This document shows, piece by piece, positions 1 to 8,746 of a stretch of 64,000 bases of DNA. Below the pieces are notes generated by a model. It saw only the letters and a program-made list of their open reading frames with translations. It was not told where the DNA came from and did not search any database. Numbering within the stretch: position 1 is the first letter of the stretch; each line of letters begins with the position of its first letter. The translations under genes and the position numbers were made by a program. Origin of the DNA: Williamsia sp. 1138 (GTDB lineage: Bacteria > Actinomycetota > Actinomycetes > Mycobacteriales > Mycobacteriaceae); assembly GCF_002095435.2 (NCBI RefSeq), contig NZ_MJEJ02000047.1:62001-126000 (forward strand). The letters run 5' to 3'.

Positions 1-929
1 GGTGCATGTGCATCGGAGTCGATGGCGAACAGGCAGCCGAGGTCGCGGGCCAGCTCGATGAGTTCATCGGGTGGGTCGACGCGTTCGGGCCGTGAGTTAA
101 TCTCGACGGCCGTAACGGATTCGGCGCACGCCTCGAAGACGGCACGAGCGTCGAACTTCGACTGCGCACGCTGGCCGCGGCCGCCGGTGACGAGTCGGCC
201 CGTGCAGTGCCCCAGGACATTCACGCGGGGATCCCGTGCTGCAGCAACCATTCGCCGGGTCATCGGCCCGGCATCCATCTTGAGCTTGGAATGTACTGAT
301 GCCGTGACGATCTCGAGCTGACCGAGCATTTCGTCGGTCTGATCCAGCGATCCGTCGTCGAGGATGTCGACCTCGATGCCCCGCAACAATCGGAACTGTT
401 CACCGAGCGCGCGGTTGAGCTTGTCCACAACGCCGAGCTGCTCGGTGAGCCGCTCGGCTGACAGACCGTTGGCGACGGTCAGTCTGGGGGAGTGGTCGGT
501 CAGGGCCATCCAGTCCTGGCCGAGGTCGATGGCAGTGCGGACCATCTCGATGATCGGGGAGCCGCCGTCGCTCCAGTCCGAGTGAGTGTGCAGATCGCCG
601 ATGGTGGCGGCGTACAGCTCTTCGCCGCCGTCGGCAAGTGCGCCGATCTCTTTGTCCTGCAGCGACTCCAGGTACTCGGGTAGCTCGCCGTGTACCGCCT
701 GGGTGATGACCGCCGCCGTCGACTTGCCGATGCCGGTCAGCTCGGTGAGCCGGCCGCCGTCGACGCGGGCCGCCAGATCGTCGTCGGAGAGCTTGTCGAC
801 CACCTTGAGCGCCTTGCGGAACGCTTCCACCCGGTAGGTGCCTGCGCGAGAGCGTTCGAGCAGCAGTGCGATGCGGCGCAGCGACTCCGCTGCGGTGACG
901 GGCGCGGTCAGTGGCGATACGGACTTCAC
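1..929 (-). CDS. PHP-domain phosphoesterase with N-terminal helix-hairpin-helix region (partial)
   Basis: The gene runs off the left edge, so its C-terminus is missing. The first ~100 residues resemble the helical and helix-hairpin-helix part of family X DNA polymerases (LTGIGKSTAAVI). Then the PHP metal site begins: GDLHTHSDWSDG, later LTDHSPR and GIEVDIL, with VTASVHSK, NVLGHCTGR and AIDSDAHA further on. The family hydrolyses phosphoesters or acts with DNA repair; the substrate here is unknown. The GTG start at 927-929 overlaps the stop of the upstream MmpL gene as GTGA, so the two are probably translationally coupled. I see no polymerase catalytic domain, so a PolX-derived stand-alone PHP protein is the better call. 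Confidence 0.8.
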   Translation of the reverse strand, partial: MKSVSPLTAPVTAAESLRRIALLLERSRAGTYRVEAFRKALKVVDKLSDDDLAARVDGGRLTELTGIGKSTAAVITQAVHGELPEYLESLQDKEIGALADGGEELYAATIGDLHTHSDWSDGGSPIIEMVRTAIDLGQDWMALTDHSPRLTVANGLSAERLTEQLGVVDKLNRALGEQFRLLRGIEVDILDDGSLDQTDEMLGQLEIVTASVHSKLKMDAGPMTRRMVAAARDPRVNVLGHCTGRLVTGGRGQRAQSKFDARAVFEACAESVTAVEINSRPERVDPPDELIELARDLGCLFAIDSDAHA

Positions 930-3169
930 CTCACCAGCTTGCCACTGTCGGAAGTCTTGCCGGAAGGGGTGGTGTCGACAGGGGTGGGGTCGGCGTCGTC
1001 GGAGTCGTTGTGGATTCCGTCCACGCGCGGAATCCATTCGAGCCAGCTCGGGAACCACCAATTTGCCTTGCCGAGGATCTCCATGGTCGCCGGCACCAGT
1101 AGCAGACGCACGATGCTGGCGTCGATCAGCACCGCGACCGCAAGCCCGACACCGAGGATCTTCAGGCTGCGGTCGGGCAGGAATGCCAGGGAGAGGAAGA
1201 CGCAGATCATGATGAGGGCCGCGCAGGTGATGACCCGCGCTGTGCTGGCCAGACCTTCCGCCACCGACGTGGTTGCATCGCCGGTCTTCTCGTATCGCTC
1301 TTTGATCCGCGACACCAGGAACACCTCGTAGTCCATCGCCAGACCGATGGCGGTCACGAACAGCATCATCGGTACCCAGCTGTCGATCGGGCCCGCCCGT
1401 CCGACACCGAATATCGATGCGCCCCAGCCCCACTGGAAGATCGCCACGATGACGCCGTACGCGGCGCCGAGGGAGAGCACGTTGACGATCACGGCCTTGA
1501 CCGGCACGACGATCGACCGGAATGCCAGGACCAGGAGCAGGAATGCCGCCGCCAGCACGGCTGCGATCGACCACGGGAGCAGATCCAGGGTGACCTCCGC
1601 GTAGTCGATGGAACCGGCGGTGATGCCTGTGATCTGCACCGACACATCCGAGTTCGTGCCCAGCGCCTCGGGGATGACCTCTGAGCGCAGCCGATTGACA
1701 AGATCGGTCGTCGCCTCGTCCTGCGGTCCGCTCTTCGGGATCACCGTCATCACCGCGATCTCTGACCCATCGGTGGCGCCGACCGGGACGACCGGGGTGA
1801 TGCCGCCGTCGATGACGTCGGGATCAGCGGAGATCCGGTCGGTGAGAGTGCTCAGGGCAGCGGCGGGGTCGCTGCCTTCCGGGTACTTCGCCACGACGAT
1901 CAACGGGCCATTCGCCCCGATCCCAAATCCTTCGGTGACGTAGTCGTAGGCGACTCGTGTGGTCGCTTCTGTCGACCGGTTGCCGGCGTCGGAGAAGCCC
2001 AACCGCATCTGGAATGCCGGTATCGAGAGGATCACCAGGACCAGCACTGCGCCGATGACCCCGACCCAGGGCCGCTGCTGGATCTTCTGACTCCACTTCT
2101 GCGCCCAGACCCCTTCCAGCGCGCGATCGGGGTCCTTGCCGCGGCGTTTGCGCAGCCAGTGCAGAGACAGTCGGTTCACCCGGGTGCCGATGACCGAGAG
2201 CAGGGCCGGGAGCAGCGACATCGAGGCGACCAGCGTGCCGAGAATGCCGATGATCGCGGCAAAGGTGAGCGCGGGACCGAGTTCTCCGCCGGAGATGAGG
2301 ATGCCGCACATCGCGATGATGACGGTGCATCCGGCGAACAGCACCGAACGGCCGGCACGTTGCATTGCGACCGTCACAGCCCGTTCGGGGTCGAGGCCAT
2401 CGTGCAGACCTGATCGGAAGCGGGTGACGATCAGCAACGCGTAGTCGATCCCCACGCCGATGCCGAGGATCAACGTCACCGAGATCGCAAAGTTCGGGAT
2501 GTTCATGAAGTTCTGGACGATGAACAGTATCGACGCCCCGACACCGACTCCGAACAGCGCTGACAGGATCGGGAGACCGGCTGCCACAACCGATCCGAAA
2601 GCGACGAGCAGAATGATGAGCGCGAGTAGCACTCCTACGCCCTCGGCAGCCCCGTTCGGCGGTTGTTCGTCGAAGCGGGGATCGCTGAACTCGACTCCGA
2701 CGCCGGGTATCTCGGTCTTGTCAGCGATCGTCTTGATGCTGTCGACGCGATCTTGCACCTCGGAGTCTGTGCCGGTGCCGAGGTCGAGGGTGGTCACCGA
2801 GATCCGGCCGTCCTGCGAGATCTGCGCGCCGGGCGCATAGGGATCGCCGACGGTGACGTCGGGTGAAGAACGCCTGATCTCGTCGACCAGGCTGTTCACA
2901 GCCTCGCTGACCTGCGGATTGCGGACACCACCGGGTACCCCCGGGACCGCCGCGATGACGATCTGCCCGGCCGTCGCCTCGTCGCCTTGCCCGGCGTTTT
3001 CGAGTAGCTGACCGGCCTTGCCCGACTCTGTCCGGAGGTCGTTGGTGAAGGTTGTCGTGGTGGGGCCCGCCCACATGGTCGCCGCCGCGATCGCCGCGAA
3101 GAGAACCACCACCCAGGCCCCGATGACAGACCAGCGCCTGCGAATGATGAATGCGATGTAACGGTCCAT
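926..3169 (-). CDS. MMPL/RND-family membrane transporter (short, YdfJ-like)
   Basis: A 747-residue protein with RND-like architecture: one membrane helix near residues 12-33, a large extracytoplasmic loop, a block of helices, then a second loop and a second helix block. Both proton-relay Asp-Tyr pairs of the MmpL family are present, in GIGVGIDYALLIV (residues 242-243) and GLAMDYEVFLVSR (about 613-614). It probably exports a lipid or hydrophobic small molecule by proton motive force; the substrate cannot be told. It is shorter than the MmpL4/5 type and has no MmpS partner. Its stop overlaps the start of the PHP gene. A GATATCAGG palindrome lies upstream at 3233-3256 and may bind a regulator. 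Confidence 0.9.
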   Translation of the reverse strand: MDRYIAFIIRRRWSVIGAWVVVLFAAIAAATMWAGPTTTTFTNDLRTESGKAGQLLENAGQGDEATAGQIVIAAVPGVPGGVRNPQVSEAVNSLVDEIRRSSPDVTVGDPYAPGAQISQDGRISVTTLDLGTGTDSEVQDRVDSIKTIADKTEIPGVGVEFSDPRFDEQPPNGAAEGVGVLLALIILLVAFGSVVAAGLPILSALFGVGVGASILFIVQNFMNIPNFAISVTLILGIGVGIDYALLIVTRFRSGLHDGLDPERAVTVAMQRAGRSVLFAGCTVIIAMCGILISGGELGPALTFAAIIGILGTLVASMSLLPALLSVIGTRVNRLSLHWLRKRRGKDPDRALEGVWAQKWSQKIQQRPWVGVIGAVLVLVILSIPAFQMRLGFSDAGNRSTEATTRVAYDYVTEGFGIGANGPLIVVAKYPEGSDPAAALSTLTDRISADPDVIDGGITPVVPVGATDGSEIAVMTVIPKSGPQDEATTDLVNRLRSEVIPEALGTNSDVSVQITGITAGSIDYAEVTLDLLPWSIAAVLAAAFLLLVLAFRSIVVPVKAVIVNVLSLGAAYGVIVAIFQWGWGASIFGVGRAGPIDSWVPMMLFVTAIGLAMDYEVFLVSRIKERYEKTGDATTSVAEGLASTARVITCAALIMICVFLSLAFLPDRSLKILGVGLAVAVLIDASIVRLLLVPATMEILGKANWWFPSWLEWIPRVDGIHNDSDDADPTPVDTTPSGKTSDSGKLVR

Positions 3170-3232
3170 GTCGTGCTCCCCGGGCAGTGGTCGAGTGGAC
3201 GTCTCTCATCATTGCCCTGTTCGGAGGGCAGC

Positions 3233-3256
3233 GATATCAGGATTGACCCTGATATC
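3233..3256. promoter_or_regulatory. Palindromic operator candidate upstream of MmpL gene
   Basis: GATATCAGG (3233-3241) and CCTGATATC (3248-3256) form a perfect inverted repeat with a 6-base spacer, 64 bases upstream of the MmpL start. This size and symmetry fit a TetR-type operator. No regulator gene is adjacent, so the binding protein is unknown. Confidence 0.5.
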
Positions 3257-3458
3257 TCCCTGAACTCATCGGTGGATCAACGGTAGACCCGCGCAAGGTC
3301 AATGTCTGCCCCTTGTCGTGTTCGTGTCCATCTATCGGGGGACAAGGCGTGTCATCCGACAGAACCCCTGATCAGCGGGTACTTGTCCACCAAGTCCGGG
3401 CGCACTGTTGTCTCATCGCCGCAACACGAGGTGAACAACCACTCGAGACGAAGGAACG

Positions 3459-3956
3459 ATGATGAACGCCTCACAGCTCACCCTCTCCCAGACTCGCCTT
3501 CGCACCCGGGTTGCAGCCGCAGCCATCGGCGTCGCGGGTGCCGGCGGAATCCTGGTTGCCGGTGCCGGTGCGGCTCACGCCGGCACGGTGCCGGTGACCA
3601 ATCCTTCCGAGCCTTCGGTCGCCATGACGATCACCAACCACACCGACAAGACCGAATACCTCGGAGACTCGGGCCCCAATGGTGGCCAGTGGGTCCAGGC
3701 CCCGCAGCGCAAACTCGCACCGGGCGCGTCGGAGACCGTCGTCGCGGTCGCGCCGGGTCAGACCTCACTGACGGTCAACGTGAACTATCACGTCGGGTTG
3801 TTCGGGCCGACTGCCGACTACTCGATCGAGAACATGGTAGGCAACACCAACTTGTTCAACACCGGGGTCTACAACAACAACGCCGGGCACTACATGATCG
3901 ACGCCAACATCGCGTCGTCCTTCCCGAACGCCAACGTCACTTACAACCTGGCCTGA
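3459..3956 (+). CDS. Secreted small protein, function unknown
   Basis: A 165-residue protein with a clear Sec signal peptide: a basic N-terminus, then a long Gly/Ala/Val stretch ending in GAAHA-GTV, so cleavage is expected near residue 42. The mature part is beta-rich (VAMTITNHTDKTEYLG, LAPGASETVVAVAPGQ, VNVNYHVGLFG), which recalls immunoglobulin-like or aegerolysin-like secreted proteins, but I cannot assign a family. The start is set by AAGGAA about 6 bases before tandem ATGs. It stands alone between an MmpL gene and a DUF222 gene and ends just before a strong hairpin at 3983-4013. Confidence 0.75.
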   Translation: MMNASQLTLSQTRLRTRVAAAAIGVAGAGGILVAGAGAAHAGTVPVTNPSEPSVAMTITNHTDKTEYLGDSGPNGGQWVQAPQRKLAPGASETVVAVAPGQTSLTVNVNYHVGLFGPTADYSIENMVGNTNLFNTGVYNNNAGHYMIDANIASSFPNANVTYNLA

Positions 3957-3982
3957 CGCACCGAGCAGGGCGACGGCGATGA

Positions 3983-4013
3983 TGCTGCCGCCCAGCCCAT
4001 CTGGGCGGCAGCA
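3983..4013 (+). terminator. Hairpin terminator after secreted protein gene
   Basis: Thirteen perfect base pairs: TGCTGCCGCCCAG (3983-3995) with CTGGGCGGCAGCA (4001-4013) and a 5-base loop. It lies 27 bases after the stop. There is no strong T-run, as is usual in actinobacterial hairpin terminators. It may also serve the convergent DUF222 gene. Confidence 0.75.
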
Positions 4014-4119
4014 CCATGCACTTTTCACACTATGGAGTTGTCAAGGAAACAAGCGCGGTCCCGACGTTGGTCGGGTGCGGCAGGAATTGAAAAAAGACTG
4101 TGGGGTCGAGGGGTAGGGG

Positions 4120-5334
4120 TCAGGCCGCGAGTGACATGGTCCGGCGGTTGTAGGCGGGCAAGGGTCTTCGCAGCGGATCTACATCAGCCGGCGGAATCAA
4201 CCACGGATGGCCATCGCTACCCATCTCGACCTCCCACTCGGTGTAATGGATTGCGCGATGGCAGGTTCGGCACAACAAGCATCCATTTCCGACCGTGGTG
4301 GTACCGCCGTTCGACCAGTAAATGATGTGGTGGCAGTCTGACCAACCGGCGGGTGCCCCGCACTTGATGCAGCACGTGTCGCGAATGATGATGGCTTTAC
4401 GGACAAGTCCTGTGAACAGGCGTTTCGGCGGGCTCAAGTCGATCGGCACCTCCTGGCCGTCCAGGGTGATCGAGCTGATGGTCGAGTCACACGCCAGCAT
4501 GGCGGCGGTGGCTTCGGTGATCGGACCCATCCACTCGAGCGACGCCCGGTTCGGATGGTCGGCCGGCACCGATACATTCACCTCGGTCCGCGGCGCCGAA
4601 ATGAACCCATCCCCGCCGCCGCCACCGCAATCGAGCAGCTGGTGAAACGCGTCCGCCCGGATCTGTGTCTTGCTCCGCGGATCCTTGGAACCATCAGGCT
4701 GGGGCCGAGGTTTACTCCAGAAGCTCAGTGCCGAGTGCACCTTCTCGGCGATCTGCGCGTCCACATCGAACCGGCCGACCAGGCGACCTTCATTGACCTC
4801 GAAGTCAAAACTGTTGAGCGAAGGATCTTCTGCCGGCGGGGGGCCGCCGGTGTCGTCTGCGATCTGATTGCCCAGTCCGCGAGCGGTCTTCTCGACTTCT
4901 GCCGGTGGTGCCCCGGAGATAACGTGCGACAGGAGAGTGCTCTCGTACCCAGATCGTTCCTCCGTCGTTACTCCCACCTCGGAGCGTCCATCGATATGAT
5001 GAAGTCCCTTGACGATGGCGTCGACGTGCTCGGTCGAGAGGAATCCATCTCGAAAATATCCGGCTGTGCGATCGAGGTTCACCAGGCCGGTGCCCACCCG
5101 TACCCAGCGGGCAGCCGCAGACGGCGCAGCACCATTGGCTTGCAACAACTTCGACGTGGTCGAGCCCGCCTCCCGCGCGACACCCAGCCTTTCCATCACC
5201 GCGGCGCACACCGACAACTGATGCTCCGTCGCATTACGCAACGTGATCAGATCCTTCACCAGCCGCAGTACACCTGCCGAATCATCAGGCACCTTCAGCT
5301 CAATCAGAGCGTCGACTGAATCGAGAACATTCAT
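4120..5334 (-). CDS. DUF222 / HNH endonuclease-domain protein (13E12 type)
   Basis: About 404 residues. The N-terminal two thirds match the helical DUF222 pattern of actinobacterial 13E12-repeat proteins. The C-terminus is an HNH nuclease domain: CIKCGAPAGWSDCHHI, then NGGTTTVGNGCLLCRTCHRAIH, with both CxxC pairs, the His-His and the Asn. I prefer the ATG at 5334, because GGGAGGTG lies 7-8 bases before it; an upstream in-frame start at 5364 lacks this. The cellular role of these proteins is not settled; many are multicopy and thought to be mobile or DNA-active. Next to it is a TetR gene on the same strand, with a 240-base gap. Confidence 0.88.
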   Translation of the reverse strand: MNVLDSVDALIELKVPDDSAGVLRLVKDLITLRNATEHQLSVCAAVMERLGVAREAGSTTSKLLQANGAAPSAAARWVRVGTGLVNLDRTAGYFRDGFLSTEHVDAIVKGLHHIDGRSEVGVTTEERSGYESTLLSHVISGAPPAEVEKTARGLGNQIADDTGGPPPAEDPSLNSFDFEVNEGRLVGRFDVDAQIAEKVHSALSFWSKPRPQPDGSKDPRSKTQIRADAFHQLLDCGGGGGDGFISAPRTEVNVSVPADHPNRASLEWMGPITEATAAMLACDSTISSITLDGQEVPIDLSPPKRLFTGLVRKAIIIRDTCCIKCGAPAGWSDCHHIIYWSNGGTTTVGNGCLLCRTCHRAIHYTEWEVEMGSDGHPWLIPPADVDPLRRPLPAYNRRTMSLAA

Positions 5335-5576
5335 TGCACAACACCTCCCATGAGAAACCGTCAAGGATCAGTCGGCGGCATCTTCCCGGGAAGGGGCATG
5401 TATCCAGATTCGTCATCAGTGGGGCCGACTGAGTCCAATGTAACCCGTCGAACGTATGTGCGCAAGAGGTGTCTTTGATCAATTCGACTGATGTGCAACA
5501 TTTTTCGTCGCACGAACAACAGGCACGAATTTGCCGATGGCAGCTTACCGAAGGCCTCTGACATCGAGAATTTCAG

Positions 5577-6185
5577 TCAAGGTCGGGGCAAGACCAACCG
5601 CACCGCATGATCGACAACGGCGTCGAGATCGTCTCCTAGGTTGCCGTTCAGCCATTCCTGCGCGAGCTCGGCCATCGCCCCGGTGTACATCGAGGCGCCG
5701 ACCCGGGCCGCGACCGGATCGGACGCCGGTTTGATGTGTCCGCTCTCGGTCAAGACGACATCGCGCAGCAGGTCCTGGGTGAGCGCACGACGCTCGGCCA
5801 GCACGGGGTTGGCGCGGGCATCGGTGAACAGGACGCGTCCTCGTCTGGGGTCGGTGGAGCTGAACCCCAGTACGGCCTTGATGCCGGCGTGGGTGCGCGC
5901 GCGAACGGAAGGGCCGGCTGCGGTGATCGCCCGCTCGACGTCGGTTGCGAGGTCGAGGGCAACTCGGTCGTAGACGGCTCCCAGGAGTTCGTCCGTGTCG
6001 GTGAAGCTCTCGTAGAAGTAGCGGGTGTTGAGTTCGCACTCGCGGCACACCGACCGGACCGACAACGCTGCCTCGCCGCCGGACCCGAAGAGCCCGAACG
6101 CTGCGTCGACGAGCAGTGCGCGTCGTTCTGTGCGGCGGTCGTGCAACGGAACGCCGGCCCATCGGGTGGGGGAGGACATCACCAC
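5577..6185 (-). CDS. TetR/AcrR-family transcriptional regulator
   Basis: About 200 residues with an N-terminal TetR helix-turn-helix: LLVDAAFGLFGSGGEAALSVRSVCRECELNTRYFYESF. The recognition helix (LNTRYFYESF) is almost the same as in the TetR at 10329-11012 (LNKRYFYESF), so the two probably bind related sites. It is divergent from the MpaB-type oxygenase gene at 6290, and the shared region contains repeated TCTGG half-sites. It probably represses itself and the oxygenase. The start may be ATG 6185 or ATG 6179. Confidence 0.85.
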   Translation of the reverse strand: MVMSSPTRWAGVPLHDRRTERRALLVDAAFGLFGSGGEAALSVRSVCRECELNTRYFYESFTDTDELLGAVYDRVALDLATDVERAITAAGPSVRARTHAGIKAVLGFSSTDPRRGRVLFTDARANPVLAERRALTQDLLRDVVLTESGHIKPASDPVAARVGASMYTGAMAELAQEWLNGNLGDDLDAVVDHAVRLVLPRP

Positions 6186-6218
6186 ACAATAGATCGTTCT
6201 GCATTTCTTCGGTCAGGC

Positions 6219-6257
6219 TCTGGTCACAGCCGTCTCCAGAACCTATTCTGGTCACAG
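6219..6257. promoter_or_regulatory. Operator candidate between TetR and oxygenase genes
   Basis: TCTGGTCACAG occurs twice as a direct repeat (6219-6229 and 6247-6257), 28 bases apart. In addition CCAGA (6236-6240) and TCTGG (6247-6251) make an inverted repeat with a 6-base spacer. The same TCTGG/CCAGA half-sites occur at 10247-10304 in front of the paralogous regulator. Confidence 0.5.
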
Positions 6258-6289
6258 ACGTAGCCAAACCACCGCGGAGGATTGATCTC

Positions 6290-7288
6290 ATGTTGCCGGT
6301 CTTGCCCCACCAACTAGCTGGTCAATGGCTCAATCAACGGTTCGACGACAACATCCGTAAGAACTACTTCCGCGGAATGGACTTCGCAGGGCCCGAGGGC
6401 GACCCGGGCTGGTTCGGACCCGGCAGCGCAGTCTGGCATGTGCACTCCCACACGTCGGTGCTCATCTTCGGGCTACAGTGCGCGTCGTACCTCGAGCGTC
6501 TCGATCCCAGCATCTTCTGGATGGGGATGCACCACTCGCGGCTCGTGGAGAAAGACGGCGACGGTGAGGCGACCGGTCGGCTTGATCCGGCAGGTATCGC
6601 GGTTCGGCTGGGCCATTCGGTGGCGTTCTTCATCGGAACCGCCTACGGATCGACGGAGACCGCGGAGCGACTGGCACGCACCGTGCGGGCGATGCATCAC
6701 ACCATCAAGGGGGTTCGCCCCGATGGGCTCTCCTACGATGCGGACGATCCCGAATGGTTGCGGTGGAACTACGCCACCGTCGTATGGGGCATCGCCACCG
6801 CTCATGAGATCTACCATCCGCGTCCGCTGCGGGGCGCCGAACTGGATCAGTACTACGGTGAGTTCGTGCGCGTCGGTCATGCGCTCGGCGGTACCGATCT
6901 ACCTACCACCAAGGCCGAGACGCTCGACTGCCTCAAGTCGTACCTTCCCAAGCTCGGCCTGACGCACGGAAACGCGGTGGCCACCGGCATCAACGTCACC
7001 GATCCGTTCCAGGGTGCGGTCGACTGGGCGGTCCGCGACACCATGCCGGATTGGGCTGCCCAATTGGTGATGTACAAGCCGCCGAACATCGTCGAGCGCA
7101 CCGCCCGTCGCAGCGCGGTGTGGACCTCACTGAACGCATTGCAGACGGCCATGGGTACTGCGCCGGAGTTCACTGCGGCCAAGGCGCGGGTGGCGGGCGG
7201 GACATCTGTGCCGAACACCCTGCCGACCTACGAGCTGGGCACGGATCCTGTGCGCGATCGAGAGACCGTGGAAGCGACCATGGCATAG
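6290..7288 (+). CDS. Oxygenase MpaB-family protein (DUF2236, latex-clearing-protein relative)
   Basis: A 332-residue protein of the MpaB/rubber-oxygenase catalytic domain type, heme-dependent enzymes related to latex clearing protein Lcp. Motifs seen include GPGSAVWHVHSHTSVLIFG, FIGTAYGSTETAERLARTVRAMH, YDADDPEWLRWNYATVVWG and a long C-terminal helical part. The substrate is unknown. The ATG at 6290 is chosen because GCGGAGG sits 9 bases before it; longer in-frame openings run through the TetR promoter region. It is convergent with the P450 gene (27 bases apart) and divergent from a TetR, its likely regulator. Confidence 0.82.
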   Translation: MLPVLPHQLAGQWLNQRFDDNIRKNYFRGMDFAGPEGDPGWFGPGSAVWHVHSHTSVLIFGLQCASYLERLDPSIFWMGMHHSRLVEKDGDGEATGRLDPAGIAVRLGHSVAFFIGTAYGSTETAERLARTVRAMHHTIKGVRPDGLSYDADDPEWLRWNYATVVWGIATAHEIYHPRPLRGAELDQYYGEFVRVGHALGGTDLPTTKAETLDCLKSYLPKLGLTHGNAVATGINVTDPFQGAVDWAVRDTMPDWAAQLVMYKPPNIVERTARRSAVWTSLNALQTAMGTAPEFTAAKARVAGGTSVPNTLPTYELGTDPVRDRETVEATMA

Positions 7289-7315
7289 CCGATTTCATTC
7301 GTGGTGCACCGCGCG

Positions 7316-8746
7316 TCAGTTCCTCGTCAGTCGCACGGGCAATCCATCTGCGGGTGTCGGCCCGGTTCCCCACGTCATCAGTGGGGTGTACGACTGAGGG
7401 ACAGTCCAGGCGAAGTCGAGGAGCATCCTGTGCAGGATCGCCTTCACCGTGAGTCCGGCGAAGTGCATTCCGATGCACTTGTGCGCACCGGCGCCGAACG
7501 GTGACCAGGCGTACCTCTCGAGCTTCTTCAGCGTGGCCGGATCGTCGAATCGGCCGGGGTCGAACACATCCGGTCGGTCCCACCAGGTGTCTATTCGCAT
7601 GGACGTGTGGACGCTCAGAGCGATCTCGGTGCCGTGCGGGATGAAGTGACCGGCGATACTGGTGTCCGCGGTGGCCTGCCGGAACAACGTACCTGCGGGT
7701 GCATACATCCTGAGCGACTCTTTGAACGCGCAGTCGAGAAGATGTGCCGAGTTGAGTTCCTCGATGGTCGGGTCACGCGGCAGTCGGCACGCCTCCTCGC
7801 GTAATCGCTGTTGTAGCGCAGGGTCTTTGCCAAGGTGGTACAGCAACATCGACAGGGCGATGGTGCTGGTGTCGTGCGCTGCCATGAGCAGGAAGATCAT
7901 GTGGTTGATGACGTCGTCGTCGCTGAACGTCTGTCCCTCCTCCGTCTCGGAGTGGCACAGCGCGGTGAAGAGGTCATCGCCGGTTCCTGCGCGCCGGTCG
8001 CCGATCGCGCCACGGAAGTAACGTTGTAGTTCCCGACGTCCGCGCAGGCCCCGGGACCAGCGGCCTGTCGGAAAAGGCTGTCGCACAATGGCTTGTGCGC
8101 CGCCTACCGCATCATCGAAGGCGCGTGTCAGGAGTCGGGCGGTGTCTCCATCTGCGGGTTCTCCGACAAAAACCTGACTCGCCATTGCCAGCAGTAGGCT
8201 CTTGACCTGGTCGTAGATCGGGATTTGATCTCCCGGTGCCCAGGTCGCCAAAGTGTGCGCGACGAGGGGTCGGGTCATGTCGAGATAGCCGGTGAGCCGG
8301 GCGCGGGTGAACGCCTGCTGCATGATTCGGCGATGGAGGAGGTGTTCGTCGAAGTCGAGCAGCATGAGTCCGCGATGAAAGAAGGGGCCGATCATAGGCT
8401 TCCAGCCGGCTTCGCTGGAGAAGACCTTGCCCCGGTCGAGCCACACTTCGTGCAGCGCATCAGGGCTCACAACCGTGACAACCCGAAACCCCACCGCGCC
8501 GGTCCAGAACACCGGCCCGAATCGTCGATACCGATCGCGTCCGAATTCGAGTGGTTCGGCGATGCTCTCGAGTGCGTGTCCGAGACCGGGCATGCCGTAG
8601 CTGCCCATCACCGGCTTGAGGCCACTGCCGGCGGGAGGCGTCGCCAGCGGTTGTGCCGTGGCCGGGTACAGCGACGTCACCCGCGCACCGGTGCGCTGCA
8701 TTGCTTGAGCGAGTGTGGTTTTCGAGAGCAGGCCGGCGGTCTTCAC
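7316..8746 (-). CDS. Cytochrome P450, CYP136-like
   Basis: 476 residues with all P450 hallmarks: I-helix AAHDTSTIA, the ExxR motif in FKESLRMYAP, and the heme-binding loop FGAGAHKCIGMHFA, with the ligand Cys near residue 424. The segment PMIGPFFHRGLMLLDFDEH and the following HRRIMQQAF closely match what I recall of M. tuberculosis CYP136 (Rv3059). It uses NAD(P)H-derived electrons through a ferredoxin to hydroxylate a lipophilic substrate that is not known. Its start overlaps the stop of the upstream SDR gene as ATGA (8743-8746). No ferredoxin gene is next to it. Confidence 0.92.
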   Translation of the reverse strand: MKTAGLLSKTTLAQAMQRTGARVTSLYPATAQPLATPPAGSGLKPVMGSYGMPGLGHALESIAEPLEFGRDRYRRFGPVFWTGAVGFRVVTVVSPDALHEVWLDRGKVFSSEAGWKPMIGPFFHRGLMLLDFDEHLLHRRIMQQAFTRARLTGYLDMTRPLVAHTLATWAPGDQIPIYDQVKSLLLAMASQVFVGEPADGDTARLLTRAFDDAVGGAQAIVRQPFPTGRWSRGLRGRRELQRYFRGAIGDRRAGTGDDLFTALCHSETEEGQTFSDDDVINHMIFLLMAAHDTSTIALSMLLYHLGKDPALQQRLREEACRLPRDPTIEELNSAHLLDCAFKESLRMYAPAGTLFRQATADTSIAGHFIPHGTEIALSVHTSMRIDTWWDRPDVFDPGRFDDPATLKKLERYAWSPFGAGAHKCIGMHFAGLTVKAILHRMLLDFAWTVPQSYTPLMTWGTGPTPADGLPVRLTRN

